From Desulfosporosinus orientis DSM 765 (GTDB taxonomy: Bacteria > Bacillota > Desulfitobacteriia > Desulfitobacteriales > Desulfitobacteriaceae), in NCBI RefSeq assembly GCF_000235605.1, contig NC_016584.1, forward strand, positions 174,001 to 238,000: a stretch of DNA of 64,000 bases. Direction: 5' to 3'. Positions 33,554 to 42,048 of the stretch are shown here, one piece after another. How positions within the stretch are numbered: position 1 is the first letter of the stretch; the number at the start of each line of letters is the position of its first letter. The position numbers and the translations under genes were made by a program. The notes beneath the pieces were generated by a model. The model worked only from the letters and a program-made list of their open reading frames with translations, had not been told where the DNA came from and made no database searches.

Positions 33554-34250
33554 ACAAAAAATTCACATAGGAGCGCAAGCCATATTAGTTATGTCTGGAG
33601 TTCTATCGTTCATATTGTTACATTCATGGCTTGCTTTACTTATTCTAACCCTTCTCTTGCTGGTTTTGGCAGCCTTCCTTGGCCTGTTCGGCAGTTTATT
33701 GAAACGGTTAACCCCTATTGTATATTTAAGTGTCGTTATCATTGTTCTGCACTCGTTAGTAAACCCTCATAATCTGCACTATATATATGTCTTTGGATTG
33801 GAAGGGTTTAACTATGGGTTAACTACTTCATTGCGATTGTTGGGCATTGTAACCTTGACTCAGATCTTTATGCTTAGTAACCCGTTGAGTAAAATAATTT
33901 CCTCTTTATGTTGGATACATCCTGATTTAGGCACGATTCTTGGGCTTGTTCTGTCTATTTTGCCGGTCATTCGTGAACAAATGGAGGTCACATTAAACGT
34001 TCAAAAAGCCCGCGGAATGAGGATAGGAAAATACCCTTGGCAGCGAATTCAGACATACTTGGCTGTGATGATACCAATTATTATTAAATCGATGATTAGA
34101 GCTCAAACGATGGCACAACTACTCCACGTGAGGGGATATAATTCGAAACGGATACATAAACGAGTTAACTGGAATAGCTTTGACAAATTAGTCGTGGTAA
34201 GTGGTCTTGGTATTTTCTTGATTTGTTTATGGATTCAGTATGGAGATTGA
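33540..34250 (+). CDS. ecfT: ECF transporter transmembrane (T) component
   Basis: 236 residues, ATG start overlapping the S gene end by 14 bases. Four or five helices in the first half. The coupling motifs of EcfT appear as KARGMRIGK and LHVRGYNSKR (Ala-Arg-Gly type), which engage the ATPases. It links the S component to the ATPase encoded next. Confidence 0.88.
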   Translation: MWQGEQKIHIGAQAILVMSGVLSFILLHSWLALLILTLLLLVLAAFLGLFGSLLKRLTPIVYLSVVIIVLHSLVNPHNLHYIYVFGLEGFNYGLTTSLRLLGIVTLTQIFMLSNPLSKIISSLCWIHPDLGTILGLVLSILPVIREQMEVTLNVQKARGMRIGKYPWQRIQTYLAVMIPIIIKSMIRAQTMAQLLHVRGYNSKRIHKRVNWNSFDKLVVVSGLGIFLICLWIQYGD

Positions 34251-34262
34251 AGGAGTTAAAAG

Positions 34263-35708
34263 TTGGGAGATATTGAAGTAAAAAATCTCACGTTTACTTA
34301 TAGTCAAGGGGTTAATCCCACACTGAGAAGTGTCAATTTTAGCGCAGATCTAGGGCAAATCCTTTTAATAACGGGGAGTAATGGAAGCGGCAAATCTACA
34401 TTACTAGCTTGTTTATCTGGAATTATTCCCATGCTAACTCCCGGTAAGCTGGAAGGCGAAATTTTATGGGATGTGAATAGAGGCATTCATAATGATATTC
34501 CAAACATAGGAGTCTTATTGCAGGATTCTGATGTTTATCTTTTCGAAGAAGTATATGAAGAGTTCGCTTTCATCTTGCAGAATGCAGGAATCAGCGGGGC
34601 AGACTTAGATTTACGAATTCGAGAGATTGCCGCTGAGTTGGGATTAAGCGATTTACTTGGACGTAAACTAAGATCCCTTTCTGGAGGAGAAAGACAAAAG
34701 GTAGCTATTGGGGCGGCGTTGATATGCGATGCTCCAATTCTGCTCCTAGATGAACCTGTTGAACAGCTAGATCCCACGTCTGCCTTGAATTTATTCCGTA
34801 TGTTAAAGATACTTGCAGAAAAAGGAAAATTAATCATAGTCTGTATGCATAATCCCAGTGTTGCTGTACCCTGGGTGGATAGACTGTTCTGCTTGCGTAA
34901 CGGTCAGATGTTTGAGGAATCACTAAAAGAGAGACCACTGCCATTTCAGTACAATCAAGGGATTTCAGAAGGTTTGAAATTCTTCCTGGATAACGATGAT
35001 CAGAAGAAAGTATTAAGTGTTAATAGAGGGCCGGTCCTTGAAGTTGAAAACCTTACCTATTGTTACGACAATCAGAAGGGGATCGCTGATTTAACACTGC
35101 AGGTTAACCAACAAGAAGTGTTAGCTGTTATTGGGCCAAACGGTTCAGGAAAATCTACTTTAGTTAAACATTTCATTGGATTATTGCGTCCCCAAGCAGG
35201 TAAGGTTTTTGTTAATGGTCTTGATATTGAGAAGGTCCCGACTTGGGAATTGGCTGAACAAGTTGGTGTTTTATTTCAAAATCCAGATGACCAGATCTTC
35301 AATGCTACCGTTTTTGAAGAAATTGCTTGGAGTCTAGTGGCTCGAGGTGTGCCAAAACGAGAAGCTCTTGCAGAATCCAGGGAGTTGGCAAAAGAATTTG
35401 ACTTGCATCAACTAGGGGAAAAACATCCTCACGATCTGAGCCGCTCTCTGCGGCAGTTAGTTGCCTTAGTGTCAGTATTAATCACCAAGCCCAAAATCCT
35501 TATTCTTGATGAACCTACGAAAATGATGGATTATGACCATTTGACGAAGGTAATGAGATGGATATTAAATTATCGAGACCAAGGAGGTACCATCGTACTG
35601 GTAACACATGATATGGATTTAACACGAAACTATTCTCAGCGAGCGGTTGTTTTAGTTAATGGACATTTAGAAAGAATCGGAAGGACAGATGAGATATTAA
35701 TACTATAG
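34263..35708 (+). CDS. ECF transporter ATPase, two ABC domains fused
   Basis: 481 residues with two ATP-binding cassettes in one chain. Domain 1 (1-235) has GSNGSGKSTLL, signature LSGGERQKVAI and Walker B LLLDEPVEQLDP. Domain 2 (250-481) has GPNGSGKSTLV, FQNPDDQIFNATVFEE and LILDEPTKMMD. The domain 2 signature region reads LSRSLRQLVAL rather than LSGGQ, a clear degeneration. It replaces the separate EcfA1 and EcfA2. TTG start with aaggag. Last gene of the four-gene operon starting at 32416. Confidence 0.92.
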   Translation: MGDIEVKNLTFTYSQGVNPTLRSVNFSADLGQILLITGSNGSGKSTLLACLSGIIPMLTPGKLEGEILWDVNRGIHNDIPNIGVLLQDSDVYLFEEVYEEFAFILQNAGISGADLDLRIREIAAELGLSDLLGRKLRSLSGGERQKVAIGAALICDAPILLLDEPVEQLDPTSALNLFRMLKILAEKGKLIIVCMHNPSVAVPWVDRLFCLRNGQMFEESLKERPLPFQYNQGISEGLKFFLDNDDQKKVLSVNRGPVLEVENLTYCYDNQKGIADLTLQVNQQEVLAVIGPNGSGKSTLVKHFIGLLRPQAGKVFVNGLDIEKVPTWELAEQVGVLFQNPDDQIFNATVFEEIAWSLVARGVPKREALAESRELAKEFDLHQLGEKHPHDLSRSLRQLVALVSVLITKPKILILDEPTKMMDYDHLTKVMRWILNYRDQGGTIVLVTHDMDLTRNYSQRAVVLVNGHLERIGRTDEILIL

Positions 35709-35755
35709 CAGCAGGAGCTTCTTAGTGATAAAATTGGGACAGGAGGTGCTGGAAG

Positions 35756-35932
35756 ATGAATGAGGAAAGCAAAATGTGGCAGTGCCAAGTGTCGACCTGC
35801 GGTTATATCTATAATCCTGAAAAAGGCTGTAAAAAAAGTAAAATACCTAGGGATGTTCCTTTTGAAGAGTTGCCGGAAGATTGGCGATGCCCGTTATGCG
35901 GTGCAGGCAAAAAAATGTTTAAGCCTTTATAA
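35756..35932 (+). CDS. Rubredoxin with Cx4C knuckle
   Basis: 58 residues, ATG with aggaggt upstream. Iron ligands are C10 and C15 in CQVSTCGY and C45 and C48 in CPLCGAGK, with the family text YIYNPEKGC, FEELPEDWRCP and the aromatic core (Trp8, Tyr17, Trp43). The first pair is spaced by four residues, not two, as in type II rubredoxins. It would be a one-electron carrier, for example to rubrerythrin. It lies 47 bases after the ECF operon and is followed by a terminator; it may be read from its own promoter. Confidence 0.9.
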   Translation: MNEESKMWQCQVSTCGYIYNPEKGCKKSKIPRDVPFEELPEDWRCPLCGAGKKMFKPL

Positions 35933-35960
35933 GGTTTTAATTAAAAATTCATTAGTCGTG

Positions 35961-35996
35961 TATAAAAGGTGCTCATTTTTACGGGTGCCTTTTATA
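35961..35996 (+). terminator. Terminator of rubredoxin
   Basis: tataaaaggtgctc / gggtgccttttata, stem with several G-T pairs and an AT-rich tail. Confidence 0.7.
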
Positions 35997-36329
35997 ATTT
36001 ATTTATAAATGTATAAAAGAAAACTTTTTAACAGAAAATGGTTATGAAGTGCTGTCAATACCATTCAAAAAATCTTGGATCAGGCAAGGCCCAAGGCTTC
36101 AGTCCGGGAGCTGATTCGGGCATACGCCCGGATATGAATACACCTGTGAGCTTCGAACGAAGCCTTCCGCTGGATAGAGCCTTGCTGGCTGAGTGCATTT
36201 TAGCTTTAAAAATGAACGACCAGCCATTACCACAGCCTATAGCAGATCAGTGGAATGCTAAAGGGACGGGAATAGCTCTATGCATGAAATTTAAGTTATG
36301 GGGCCTCAAATTATCCATTAAAAAATTAA
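35997..36329. other. Intergenic region without supportable gene
   Basis: 333 bases. An open frame of 104 codons exists from 36038 but has no ribosome site and no family features, so I do not call it. Confidence 0.5.
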
Positions 36330-36350
36330 AGCTCCTGCAAAGCAGGAGCT
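36330..36350 (-). terminator. Terminator of the minus-strand gene at 36383
   Basis: agctcctgc / gcaggagct with a 3-base loop. Read leftward it is followed by tttaatttttt, a proper U-tract. Confidence 0.85.
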
Positions 36351-36382
36351 AATAAACTTTAAAACTTTAAGGGCTAAAATAG

Positions 36383-36775
36383 TTAGGTCAAATTGAAAAT
36401 TGTCAGAGTCTGTAATTTTTTGAGTTCTTGGTTCATGACGTCGCTGAGTGAGATGTCGAGGGCATTGGCTAAAGCAGCTATGTAAAACAGTTGTTTACCC
36501 AATTCAGCAGCAATGATGTCTTGGCAATTGTCACAAATCAATCCTTCAAGTTGGCTGTCCAAGAGATCCTTTAAATCGGCGAGGCTTGCATCTGGGGGTA
36601 TGACTTTCTTGCGTGCATTCACGGCGTGGCAACCACAACTGGTTACAGATTTGACAACGGCTCGGTTAACACGCGCTGATGTTTCCTGCCCTTTGGATAT
36701 AATATCCAAAATGCTTTGGTGTCTGATTAAGAGAGATTTCACCGTGTCTTGGAATTGGTCAGTGAGTTGCTCCAT
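36383..36775 (-). CDS. Uncharacterised clostridial protein, MazG-like helical appearance
   Basis: 130 residues from the ATG at 36775 (gagg about 9 bases upstream); a GTG at 36790 abuts the stronger aaagga. Soluble and mostly helical. It contains VTSCGCHAVNARKK, ICDNCQDIIAAELGKQLFYIAALANALDISLSDVM and a terminal TLTIFNL. I recall similar proteins in many clostridia next to carD or spore-related genes, with no tested function; four cysteines in two pairs could bind zinc. It is divergent from carD, with back-to-back promoters. Confidence 0.75.
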   Translation of the reverse strand: MEQLTDQFQDTVKSLLIRHQSILDIISKGQETSARVNRAVVKSVTSCGCHAVNARKKVIPPDASLADLKDLLDSQLEGLICDNCQDIIAAELGKQLFYIAALANALDISLSDVMNQELKKLQTLTIFNLT

Positions 36776-36807
36776 GTGTGCTATCCTCACTCCTTTCTGC
36801 CATCTCT

Positions 36808-36837
36808 ATTATAACGAGGAGGTTAGGTAGTTGTCAA
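36808..36837 (-). promoter_or_regulatory. Leftward promoter for the gene at 36383
   Basis: On the minus strand TTGACA (36832-36837), 18-base spacer, TATAAT (36808-36813). Confidence 0.75.
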
Positions 36838-36869
36838 TTTTCAACAGACGTGTGGTTCAAAAAGGGAAA

Positions 36870-36899
36870 TTGACAGGTTAAAGACTTGTATGATATAAT
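36870..36899 (+). promoter_or_regulatory. Rightward promoter of carD
   Basis: TTGACA (36870-36875), 18-base spacer, TATAAT (36894-36899), both perfect consensus. The two divergent -35 boxes are 32 bases apart. Confidence 0.75.
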
Positions 36900-36966
36900 T
36901 TTAAAATTTTAAAATTTTGACCCCGGCAATGTTCCTTGTTATAATAATAGATAAGGGGGTGGCCGA

Positions 36967-37449
36967 ATGTTTAAGGTTGGTGACAAAGTTGTCTATCCGA
37001 TGCACGGTGCAGGAATTATTGAATCCATCGAAGAACGGGAAGTTCTTGGAGAAAAGAGCCAATATTATGTCATGCATTTACCGGTTGGGAATATGAAATT
37101 GTTTATTCCTTTGAACAATGTAGAGAACCTTGGCTTAAGGCAAGTCATTTCTCCGACTATGGTTAAAGATGTTATAGAGGTGCTGAAAACTAAGGATACG
37201 GCAACCACGTTGGCTTGGAATCGCCGCTATCGTGCGAACTTAGAGAAAATCAAGAGTGGAAACATTTTTGAAGTCGCTAATGTTGTTAGAAGTCTTGCCC
37301 AGAGAGAAAATGAAAAAGGTCTCTCTACAGGTGAAAAGAAAATGTACGAAAATGCTTGTCAGATTCTGATTAGTGAACTTGTGTTGACTGAAGGATCGGA
37401 AGAAGAAGCAGTAAGACAGCGGCTTTCATCAGCTCTTATTCTGGCTTAG
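36967..37449 (+). CDS. carD: CarD/CdnL-family RNA polymerase-binding regulator
   Basis: 160 residues. N-terminal RNA polymerase interaction domain (FKVGDKVVYPMHGAGIIE, as in TRCF and CarD) and a helical C-terminal part with WNRRYRANLEKIKSG and RSLAQRENEKGLSTGEKKMYENA. It stabilises open complexes at rRNA and other promoters. Start ATG with aaggggg. In Firmicutes it commonly precedes the PIN-TRAM gene and ispD, as here. Confidence 0.96.
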   Translation: MFKVGDKVVYPMHGAGIIESIEEREVLGEKSQYYVMHLPVGNMKLFIPLNNVENLGLRQVISPTMVKDVIEVLKTKDTATTLAWNRRYRANLEKIKSGNIFEVANVVRSLAQRENEKGLSTGEKKMYENACQILISELVLTEGSEEEAVRQRLSSALILA

Positions 37450-37770
37450 ATAGTTTACTAATCCTTTCTACGTCTTATTGATGTCATGGCGACGAGTATA
37501 TCGCAGCAAATTTTTTATTTATGTACATTTTCGAAGACTGAGCTTAAGCACGAACTAACCATTAACAATGCCATGACTCAAACAGGACGTTTTGAATCGA
37601 GCATCGCCTTAAACCCGCCTTAGCCCAACATTTTGAGCTTTGTTAATTAAGGACATCCCTTTAAAAAATTTTGCTGAAAAGGATTAAATTACCTTTGGTT
37701 GAAAAATAATGAAAATCACAGTATAATTGGGAAGACTTTTAGTCAAAATAGGTTAAAAGGAGGTGAAACG
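37450..37770 (+). promoter_or_regulatory. Intergenic region with promoter of the PIN-TRAM gene
   Basis: 321 bases without a gene. Near the right end TTGAAA (37699-37704), 17-base spacer, TATAAT (37722-37727). The rest shows no recognised element. Confidence 0.6.
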
Positions 37771-38949
37771 ATGATTCGCAATTTAATACGCGTGATCATC
37801 ACTCTATTATTAGGGGCGGTAGGATTTTATCTTAACTATGTACTTATTAGCCTCGATTTTATGAAAACCCTTGGTTGGAATGGATCCCTAGTCTGGACAT
37901 ACGCCATTATGAGTGTTTTATTTGGCATTATTGGATTCTTAGTTGCACCTGTTAGTATTCGCTCTTTTATTGCTTTAATGCGTTGGATGGATTCGCGCTT
38001 AACTAGGGTGCCCACTAATGATATTATGGGTGGAGCCATTGGAGGAATCATTGGACTTATTATTGCAAGTTTATTTAGTAATTCCTTTATTAGCATTAAA
38101 TTCTTCGGCCCGCTTTTAGCAGTCTTACTGAGTCTTTTTTTAGGTTATTTAGGTCTAACGATTGGAATGAAACGGAAAGAAGATGTATTGGGCTTTCTTA
38201 ACTTTTTTCCTAGATTTCGGGATCGGGGAGATAAAATAGATAAGCCGGATAAACCGGAAAAACTCAAGGAAAATAAAACCGGCCGGGCTCGGGAAGCGGC
38301 AAGTTATAAAATTCTTGATACTAGTGTGATTATTGACGGCAGGATTGCTGATATTGTTAAAACGGGATTTATAGAAGGAGTTTTGCTCATTCCCAGTTTT
38401 GTTCTGGAAGAACTTCGGCACATTGCAGACTCTTCGGATTTGCTTAAGCGTAATCGAGGACGCAGAGGTCTTGATATTCTTAATCAAATTTCCAAAGAAA
38501 CGGTCATTAAAGTGCAAATTCATGAACAGGATTTTGAGGATATCAATGAAGTCGATAGTAAATTGGTGCGGTTAGGGCAGGTTTTAGGCTCGCCCTTATT
38601 GACAAATGATTATAACCTCAATAAGGTGGCTGAATTGCAAGGGGTTAAAGTTTTAAATATTAATGAATTGGCCAATGCTCTTAAGCCAATTGTATTGCCC
38701 GGAGAAGAAATGCTGGTTCAAGTTATGAAAGAAGGGAAAGAGCCGGGACAGGGTGTGGCCTATCTTGATGACGGAACCATGATTGTTGTGGATATGGGCC
38801 GCAAGTATATGGGGCAAAATGTCGTTGTTTTAGTGACAAGCGTTCTGCAAACGGCAGCTGGGAGAATGATTTTTGCCAAGCCAAAAACTTCCCTGGAAAA
38901 AAAGCCGATGGGCCTTCGTCCGACGGATGAGGTGAATGCGATTGGCTAA
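37771..38949 (+). CDS. PIN-TRAM domain membrane protein (YacL-like)
   Basis: 392 residues from the ATG at 37771 (aaaaggaggtg upstream). Four hydrophobic helices in residues 1-125, then a PIN nuclease-like domain (about 165-300) with ILDTSVIIDGRIAD and the acidic LLTNDYNLNKVAE, then a TRAM RNA-binding domain (about 315-380) with GQGVAYLDDGTMIVV. Probably a membrane-bound RNase. Its last 14 bases overlap ispD. Confidence 0.93.
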   Translation: MIRNLIRVIITLLLGAVGFYLNYVLISLDFMKTLGWNGSLVWTYAIMSVLFGIIGFLVAPVSIRSFIALMRWMDSRLTRVPTNDIMGGAIGGIIGLIIASLFSNSFISIKFFGPLLAVLLSLFLGYLGLTIGMKRKEDVLGFLNFFPRFRDRGDKIDKPDKPEKLKENKTGRAREAASYKILDTSVIIDGRIADIVKTGFIEGVLLIPSFVLEELRHIADSSDLLKRNRGRRGLDILNQISKETVIKVQIHEQDFEDINEVDSKLVRLGQVLGSPLLTNDYNLNKVAELQGVKVLNINELANALKPIVLPGEEMLVQVMKEGKEPGQGVAYLDDGTMIVVDMGRKYMGQNVVVLVTSVLQTAAGRMIFAKPKTSLEKKPMGLRPTDEVNAIG

Positions 38950-39661
38950 TCTCGGGATTGTTATTCCGGCAGCCGGTCAAGGTAAACGGATGGGGGCCGG
39001 ATATAATAAACAATTCCTGTCTTTGTTAGGGCAGCCAATTCTGGCTCATACGGTTCGGATTTTTGAAGAATCCGACTTTGTTTCAGAAATCGTGATTGTA
39101 GGCGCAGAAGGAGACATCGCTGTTATAGAGGAAATAGTTACACAGCAGAGATTTAAAAAAGTCGTGGCAATCTGCATCGGAGGAGCGTCACGCCAGGATT
39201 CCGTTCGTGCAGGGGTTCGAGCTCTAAGTTCCGCTATTCAACGAATAGTGGTGCATGATGGGGCGAGACCCCTTTTAACATTAGAGGTGTTTCATAGATT
39301 TATTGAAGAAACAAAGGAATACCCTGCGGCAGTCATGGGCATTCCCGTCAAGGATACAATTAAGGAAATTGATAGTATAGGAAATATCCTGGCGACGTTG
39401 CCTCGTGATTCTTTACGTGCTGTCCAAACTCCTCAAATATTTGACCGTGAAAAATTGGAAGAAGCACATAACAGAGCTGCTTCTTCAGGATACTGTGGCA
39501 CAGACGACGCATCTTTGTTAGAATGGATGGGGTATCCTGTCCAGATGGCCGAGGGGATGCAGGGAAATCTAAAAATAACAACTCCGGAGGATTTGTTGTT
39601 AGCGGAGATGATTCTTGAAAACAGACAGAGAGCAGACAGTAGGGACGGTTCTTCTGTCTGA
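38936..39661 (+). CDS. ispD: 2-C-methyl-D-erythritol 4-phosphate cytidylyltransferase
   Basis: 241 residues. Nucleotide-binding text VIPAAGQGKRMGAGYNKQFL, then GGASRQDSVRAG, VVHDGARPLLT, PVKDTIKEID, QTPQIFDRE and the final KITTPEDLLLAE, the IspD set. It makes CDP-methylerythritol in the MEP isoprenoid pathway. ATG start within the previous gene; gatgaggtg as site. Followed by ispF. Confidence 0.97.
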   Translation: MRLANLGIVIPAAGQGKRMGAGYNKQFLSLLGQPILAHTVRIFEESDFVSEIVIVGAEGDIAVIEEIVTQQRFKKVVAICIGGASRQDSVRAGVRALSSAIQRIVVHDGARPLLTLEVFHRFIEETKEYPAAVMGIPVKDTIKEIDSIGNILATLPRDSLRAVQTPQIFDREKLEEAHNRAASSGYCGTDDASLLEWMGYPVQMAEGMQGNLKITTPEDLLLAEMILENRQRADSRDGSSV

Positions 39662-39685
39662 CTTTTAGGAGTTAAAACAAATGAG

Positions 39686-40180
39686 GTGTTGGGTATTAAA
39701 GTAGGATTGGGTTATGACGTACATGCTTTGGTTGAAGGGCGGCAATTGATACTCGGAGGAGTAGAAGTTCCTTATGAACGAGGACTGCTGGGCCACTCAG
39801 ATGCGGATGTACTGGTTCATGCCATCATGGACGCCCTTTTAGGCGCCTTGGCTTTAGGGGATATAGGAGGTCACTTTCCTGATAATGATCCCAGCTATAG
39901 AGGGATTTCCAGTTTGACACTGCTGGAACATGTGATGGGGCTTATCAAGTCAAAGGGGTACATAGTTGGAAACATGGACAGTGTTATTATGGCAGAGCGT
40001 CCGAAACTTGCCCCATTTATAGAAAAGATGCGCTATAACCTTTCCCGGGCTATGGATATCCAAGAGTCTTGTGTGTCTGTTAAAGCGACTACAACGGAAC
40101 GATTGGGATTTGTTGGCAGAGAAGAAGGAATTGCAGCTCAAGCAATTGTTAGCTTAATAAAGGTGGAGGAAGTAAAATGA
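39686..40180 (+). CDS. ispF: 2-C-methyl-D-erythritol 2,4-cyclodiphosphate synthase
   Basis: 164 residues; GTG at 39686 or TTG at 39689 as start. Zinc ligands in GYDVHALVEG and LLGHSDADVLVHAIMDALLGA, and the C-terminal KATTTERLGFVGREEGIA. Cyclises CDP-ME 2-phosphate. Its stop overlaps the gltX start (ATGA). Confidence 0.97.
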   Translation: MLGIKVGLGYDVHALVEGRQLILGGVEVPYERGLLGHSDADVLVHAIMDALLGALALGDIGGHFPDNDPSYRGISSLTLLEHVMGLIKSKGYIVGNMDSVIMAERPKLAPFIEKMRYNLSRAMDIQESCVSVKATTTERLGFVGREEGIAAQAIVSLIKVEEVK

Positions 40181-41640
40181 CAATTCGAGTTCGATTTGCA
40201 CCTAGCCCGACGGGCCCGCTTCATATCGGAGGGGCGAGATCGGCTTTATTTAATTATCTGTGGGCTCGTAAGAACAATGGGACATTTATTGTACGCAGTG
40301 AAGACACAGATCTGGAGCGTTCAAGCAGAAAATCTGAACAAAATATTTTAGAAGCCCTGCGCTGGTTAAATATTCAATGGAATGAAGGAATCGAAGTTGG
40401 CGGTGACCATGGTCCTTATCGCCAGACGGATCGTTTAGGGCTTTACGCAGAGTATACCGAAAAATTAATAGCCGGTGGTCACGCTTATTATTGCTATTGT
40501 TCGGAAGAGGAAATAGAGCAGGAACGTCAAGAGTTACTTGCTAAAGGAGAAACTCCCCGCTATCTGGGAAAATGCCGCCATTTGACCGCAGAGCAGCGGG
40601 CTGCCCTGGAGATTGAAGGGCGAAAGCCGGTGGTCCGCTTCCGCGTGCCGAAAGGACAAGCCATTCATATTTCTGATCAAGTTCGCGGGGACGTGGTATT
40701 TGAGAGCGATGGGATTGGGGATTATGTCATTGTTAAATCCGATGGAATTCCCACCTATAATTTCGCAGTGGTTGTGGATGATATTACCATGGGAATCACT
40801 CACGTAATTCGAGGTGAGGAGCATCTGTCCAATACTCCGAGGCAAGTTCTGATTTATCAAGCCCTGGGAGTTCCTGCGCCTGAATTTGCTCATATTTCCC
40901 TGATCCATAATTCCGAAGGGCGTAAGATGAGCAAACGGGATGGGGACACTGCGGTAATAGATTATCAAAGGAAGGGATATCTCTCCGAGGCTATTGTGAA
41001 TTTTATAGCCCTCCTTGGCTGGGCGCCTTCGGGGGAAAAAGAATTTTACACCCTGGATGAGTTGGCAGAGGCCTTTACCCTGGACCGGGTTTCTAAAAGC
41101 CCTGCTGTGTTTGATCGGCATAAACTGGATTATATTAACACACATTATCTTAAAGAAACTTCCCTCGAACAACTGGCTGAGCTCGCATTGCCGCATCTGG
41201 AGGAATTAAATATACCTTCTCGGGAGAAACGGTCAACAGAGCAGCAGGAGTGGCTGGAAACCTTTGTTAAAGCTATTTTGGATAAAATTTCTTACCTGGC
41301 TGAAGCAAAGAACTATATCCACTATTTTCATGGGAGTATTCCCCTTGAGCCGGATGGCGAAGCAATTGACGTGTTGAAGGGAGAGCAGGTTCCGGGTGTC
41401 TTGGCATTATTTAAAAGGAAGGTGCAGGAGACAGAAACACTCACGGGAGAAACTGTGAAGACCCTTTTAAAACAAATGACGAAAGAGTTGAAACTCGGCG
41501 GCAAATTAGTATATATGCCGGTCCGGGTGGCTTTGACCGGGCAAATGCATGGTCCGGAGCTTTATGATATTATCCCCTTATTAGGGCGTGAGAATGTTTT
41601 AGGACGGATCGCTATGACAGAGGAGCGTTATTTTGCATAG
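40177..41640 (+). CDS. gltX: Glutamyl-tRNA synthetase
   Basis: 487 residues. Class I signatures: FAPSPTGPLHIGGARSALFN (HIGH-type) at the N-terminus and EGRKMSKRDGDT (KMSKS-type) near residue 250; anticodon-binding helical domain after 330. Overlaps ispF by 4 bases. No glnS is seen here; in such bacteria the enzyme often also charges tRNA-Gln for amidation, which cannot be decided here. Confidence 0.98.
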   Translation: MTIRVRFAPSPTGPLHIGGARSALFNYLWARKNNGTFIVRSEDTDLERSSRKSEQNILEALRWLNIQWNEGIEVGGDHGPYRQTDRLGLYAEYTEKLIAGGHAYYCYCSEEEIEQERQELLAKGETPRYLGKCRHLTAEQRAALEIEGRKPVVRFRVPKGQAIHISDQVRGDVVFESDGIGDYVIVKSDGIPTYNFAVVVDDITMGITHVIRGEEHLSNTPRQVLIYQALGVPAPEFAHISLIHNSEGRKMSKRDGDTAVIDYQRKGYLSEAIVNFIALLGWAPSGEKEFYTLDELAEAFTLDRVSKSPAVFDRHKLDYINTHYLKETSLEQLAELALPHLEELNIPSREKRSTEQQEWLETFVKAILDKISYLAEAKNYIHYFHGSIPLEPDGEAIDVLKGEQVPGVLALFKRKVQETETLTGETVKTLLKQMTKELKLGGKLVYMPVRVALTGQMHGPELYDIIPLLGRENVLGRIAMTEERYFA

Positions 41641-41657
41641 ACTTACCAAGCAAGTGA

Positions 41658-41693
41658 TTGACAGAGGTTAGGGACTTCTCTATAATTAGAGAA
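41658..41693 (+). promoter_or_regulatory. Promoter of the cysE leader with dyad over the -10 box
   Basis: TTGACA (41658-41663), 17-base spacer, TATAAT (41681-41686). The -10 box sits in a perfect inverted repeat TTCTCTA-taat-TAGAGAA (41676-41693), which may be an operator. Confidence 0.7.
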
Positions 41694-41736
41694 ACTATAA
41701 ATACACTTTACATCTAAAATAAATAATGACCCAAGG

Positions 41737-41957
41737 CATTGAAGAGAAAGAGTACAAAATTGAGTTGTCACCAGCGAAATGGGACAGTGAAAGCCATTGA
41801 CAAGGATATTTTGGAAGTGCGTCTCGGAGCTGATTGGATGAAATTAAGTATTCCAATCCGTTTTGCTGCGTTAAAGCATTAAGCTGGAGCGACATAGTCG
41901 TTCAAACAGAGTGGAACCGCGGAACTATTCGTCTCTGGACGAGTAGTTCCGCTTTTT
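41737..41957 (+). ncRNA. T-box leader, tRNA-Cys sensing, for cysE-cysS
   Basis: The 5' side contains gaagagaaagagta (stem I) and further down ggaagTGCgtctcggag, whose TGC is the likely cysteine specifier. The T-box AGAGTGGAACCGCGG is at 41908-41922. The terminator gcggaactattcgtc / gacgagtagttccgc (41919-41952) ends in TTTTT. Uncharged tRNA-Cys would favour the antiterminator and expression of cysE and cysS. Confidence 0.9.
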
Positions 41958-42048
41958 GTGTTATCCTGAAAAATCAGTGATGCTAAAATAAGCGTGTATT
42001 CGTTCGTGCCGGGTAACTTAAATATTTAGGAAAAGGGTGAGGCTAAAA

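Noticed and set aside
36038-36352. 104-codon plus-strand open frame before the minus-strand terminator
   Set aside because: No ribosome site, no family features, and its end runs through the terminator hairpin of the minus-strand gene.
36899-36918. ttttaaaattttaaaatttt repeat before carD
   Set aside because: Simple AT-rich sequence just after the -10 box; no sign of a repeat family.
40534-41196. 220-codon frame antisense to gltX
   Set aside because: Shadow of a strongly conserved gene; no ribosome site and no recognisable motif.
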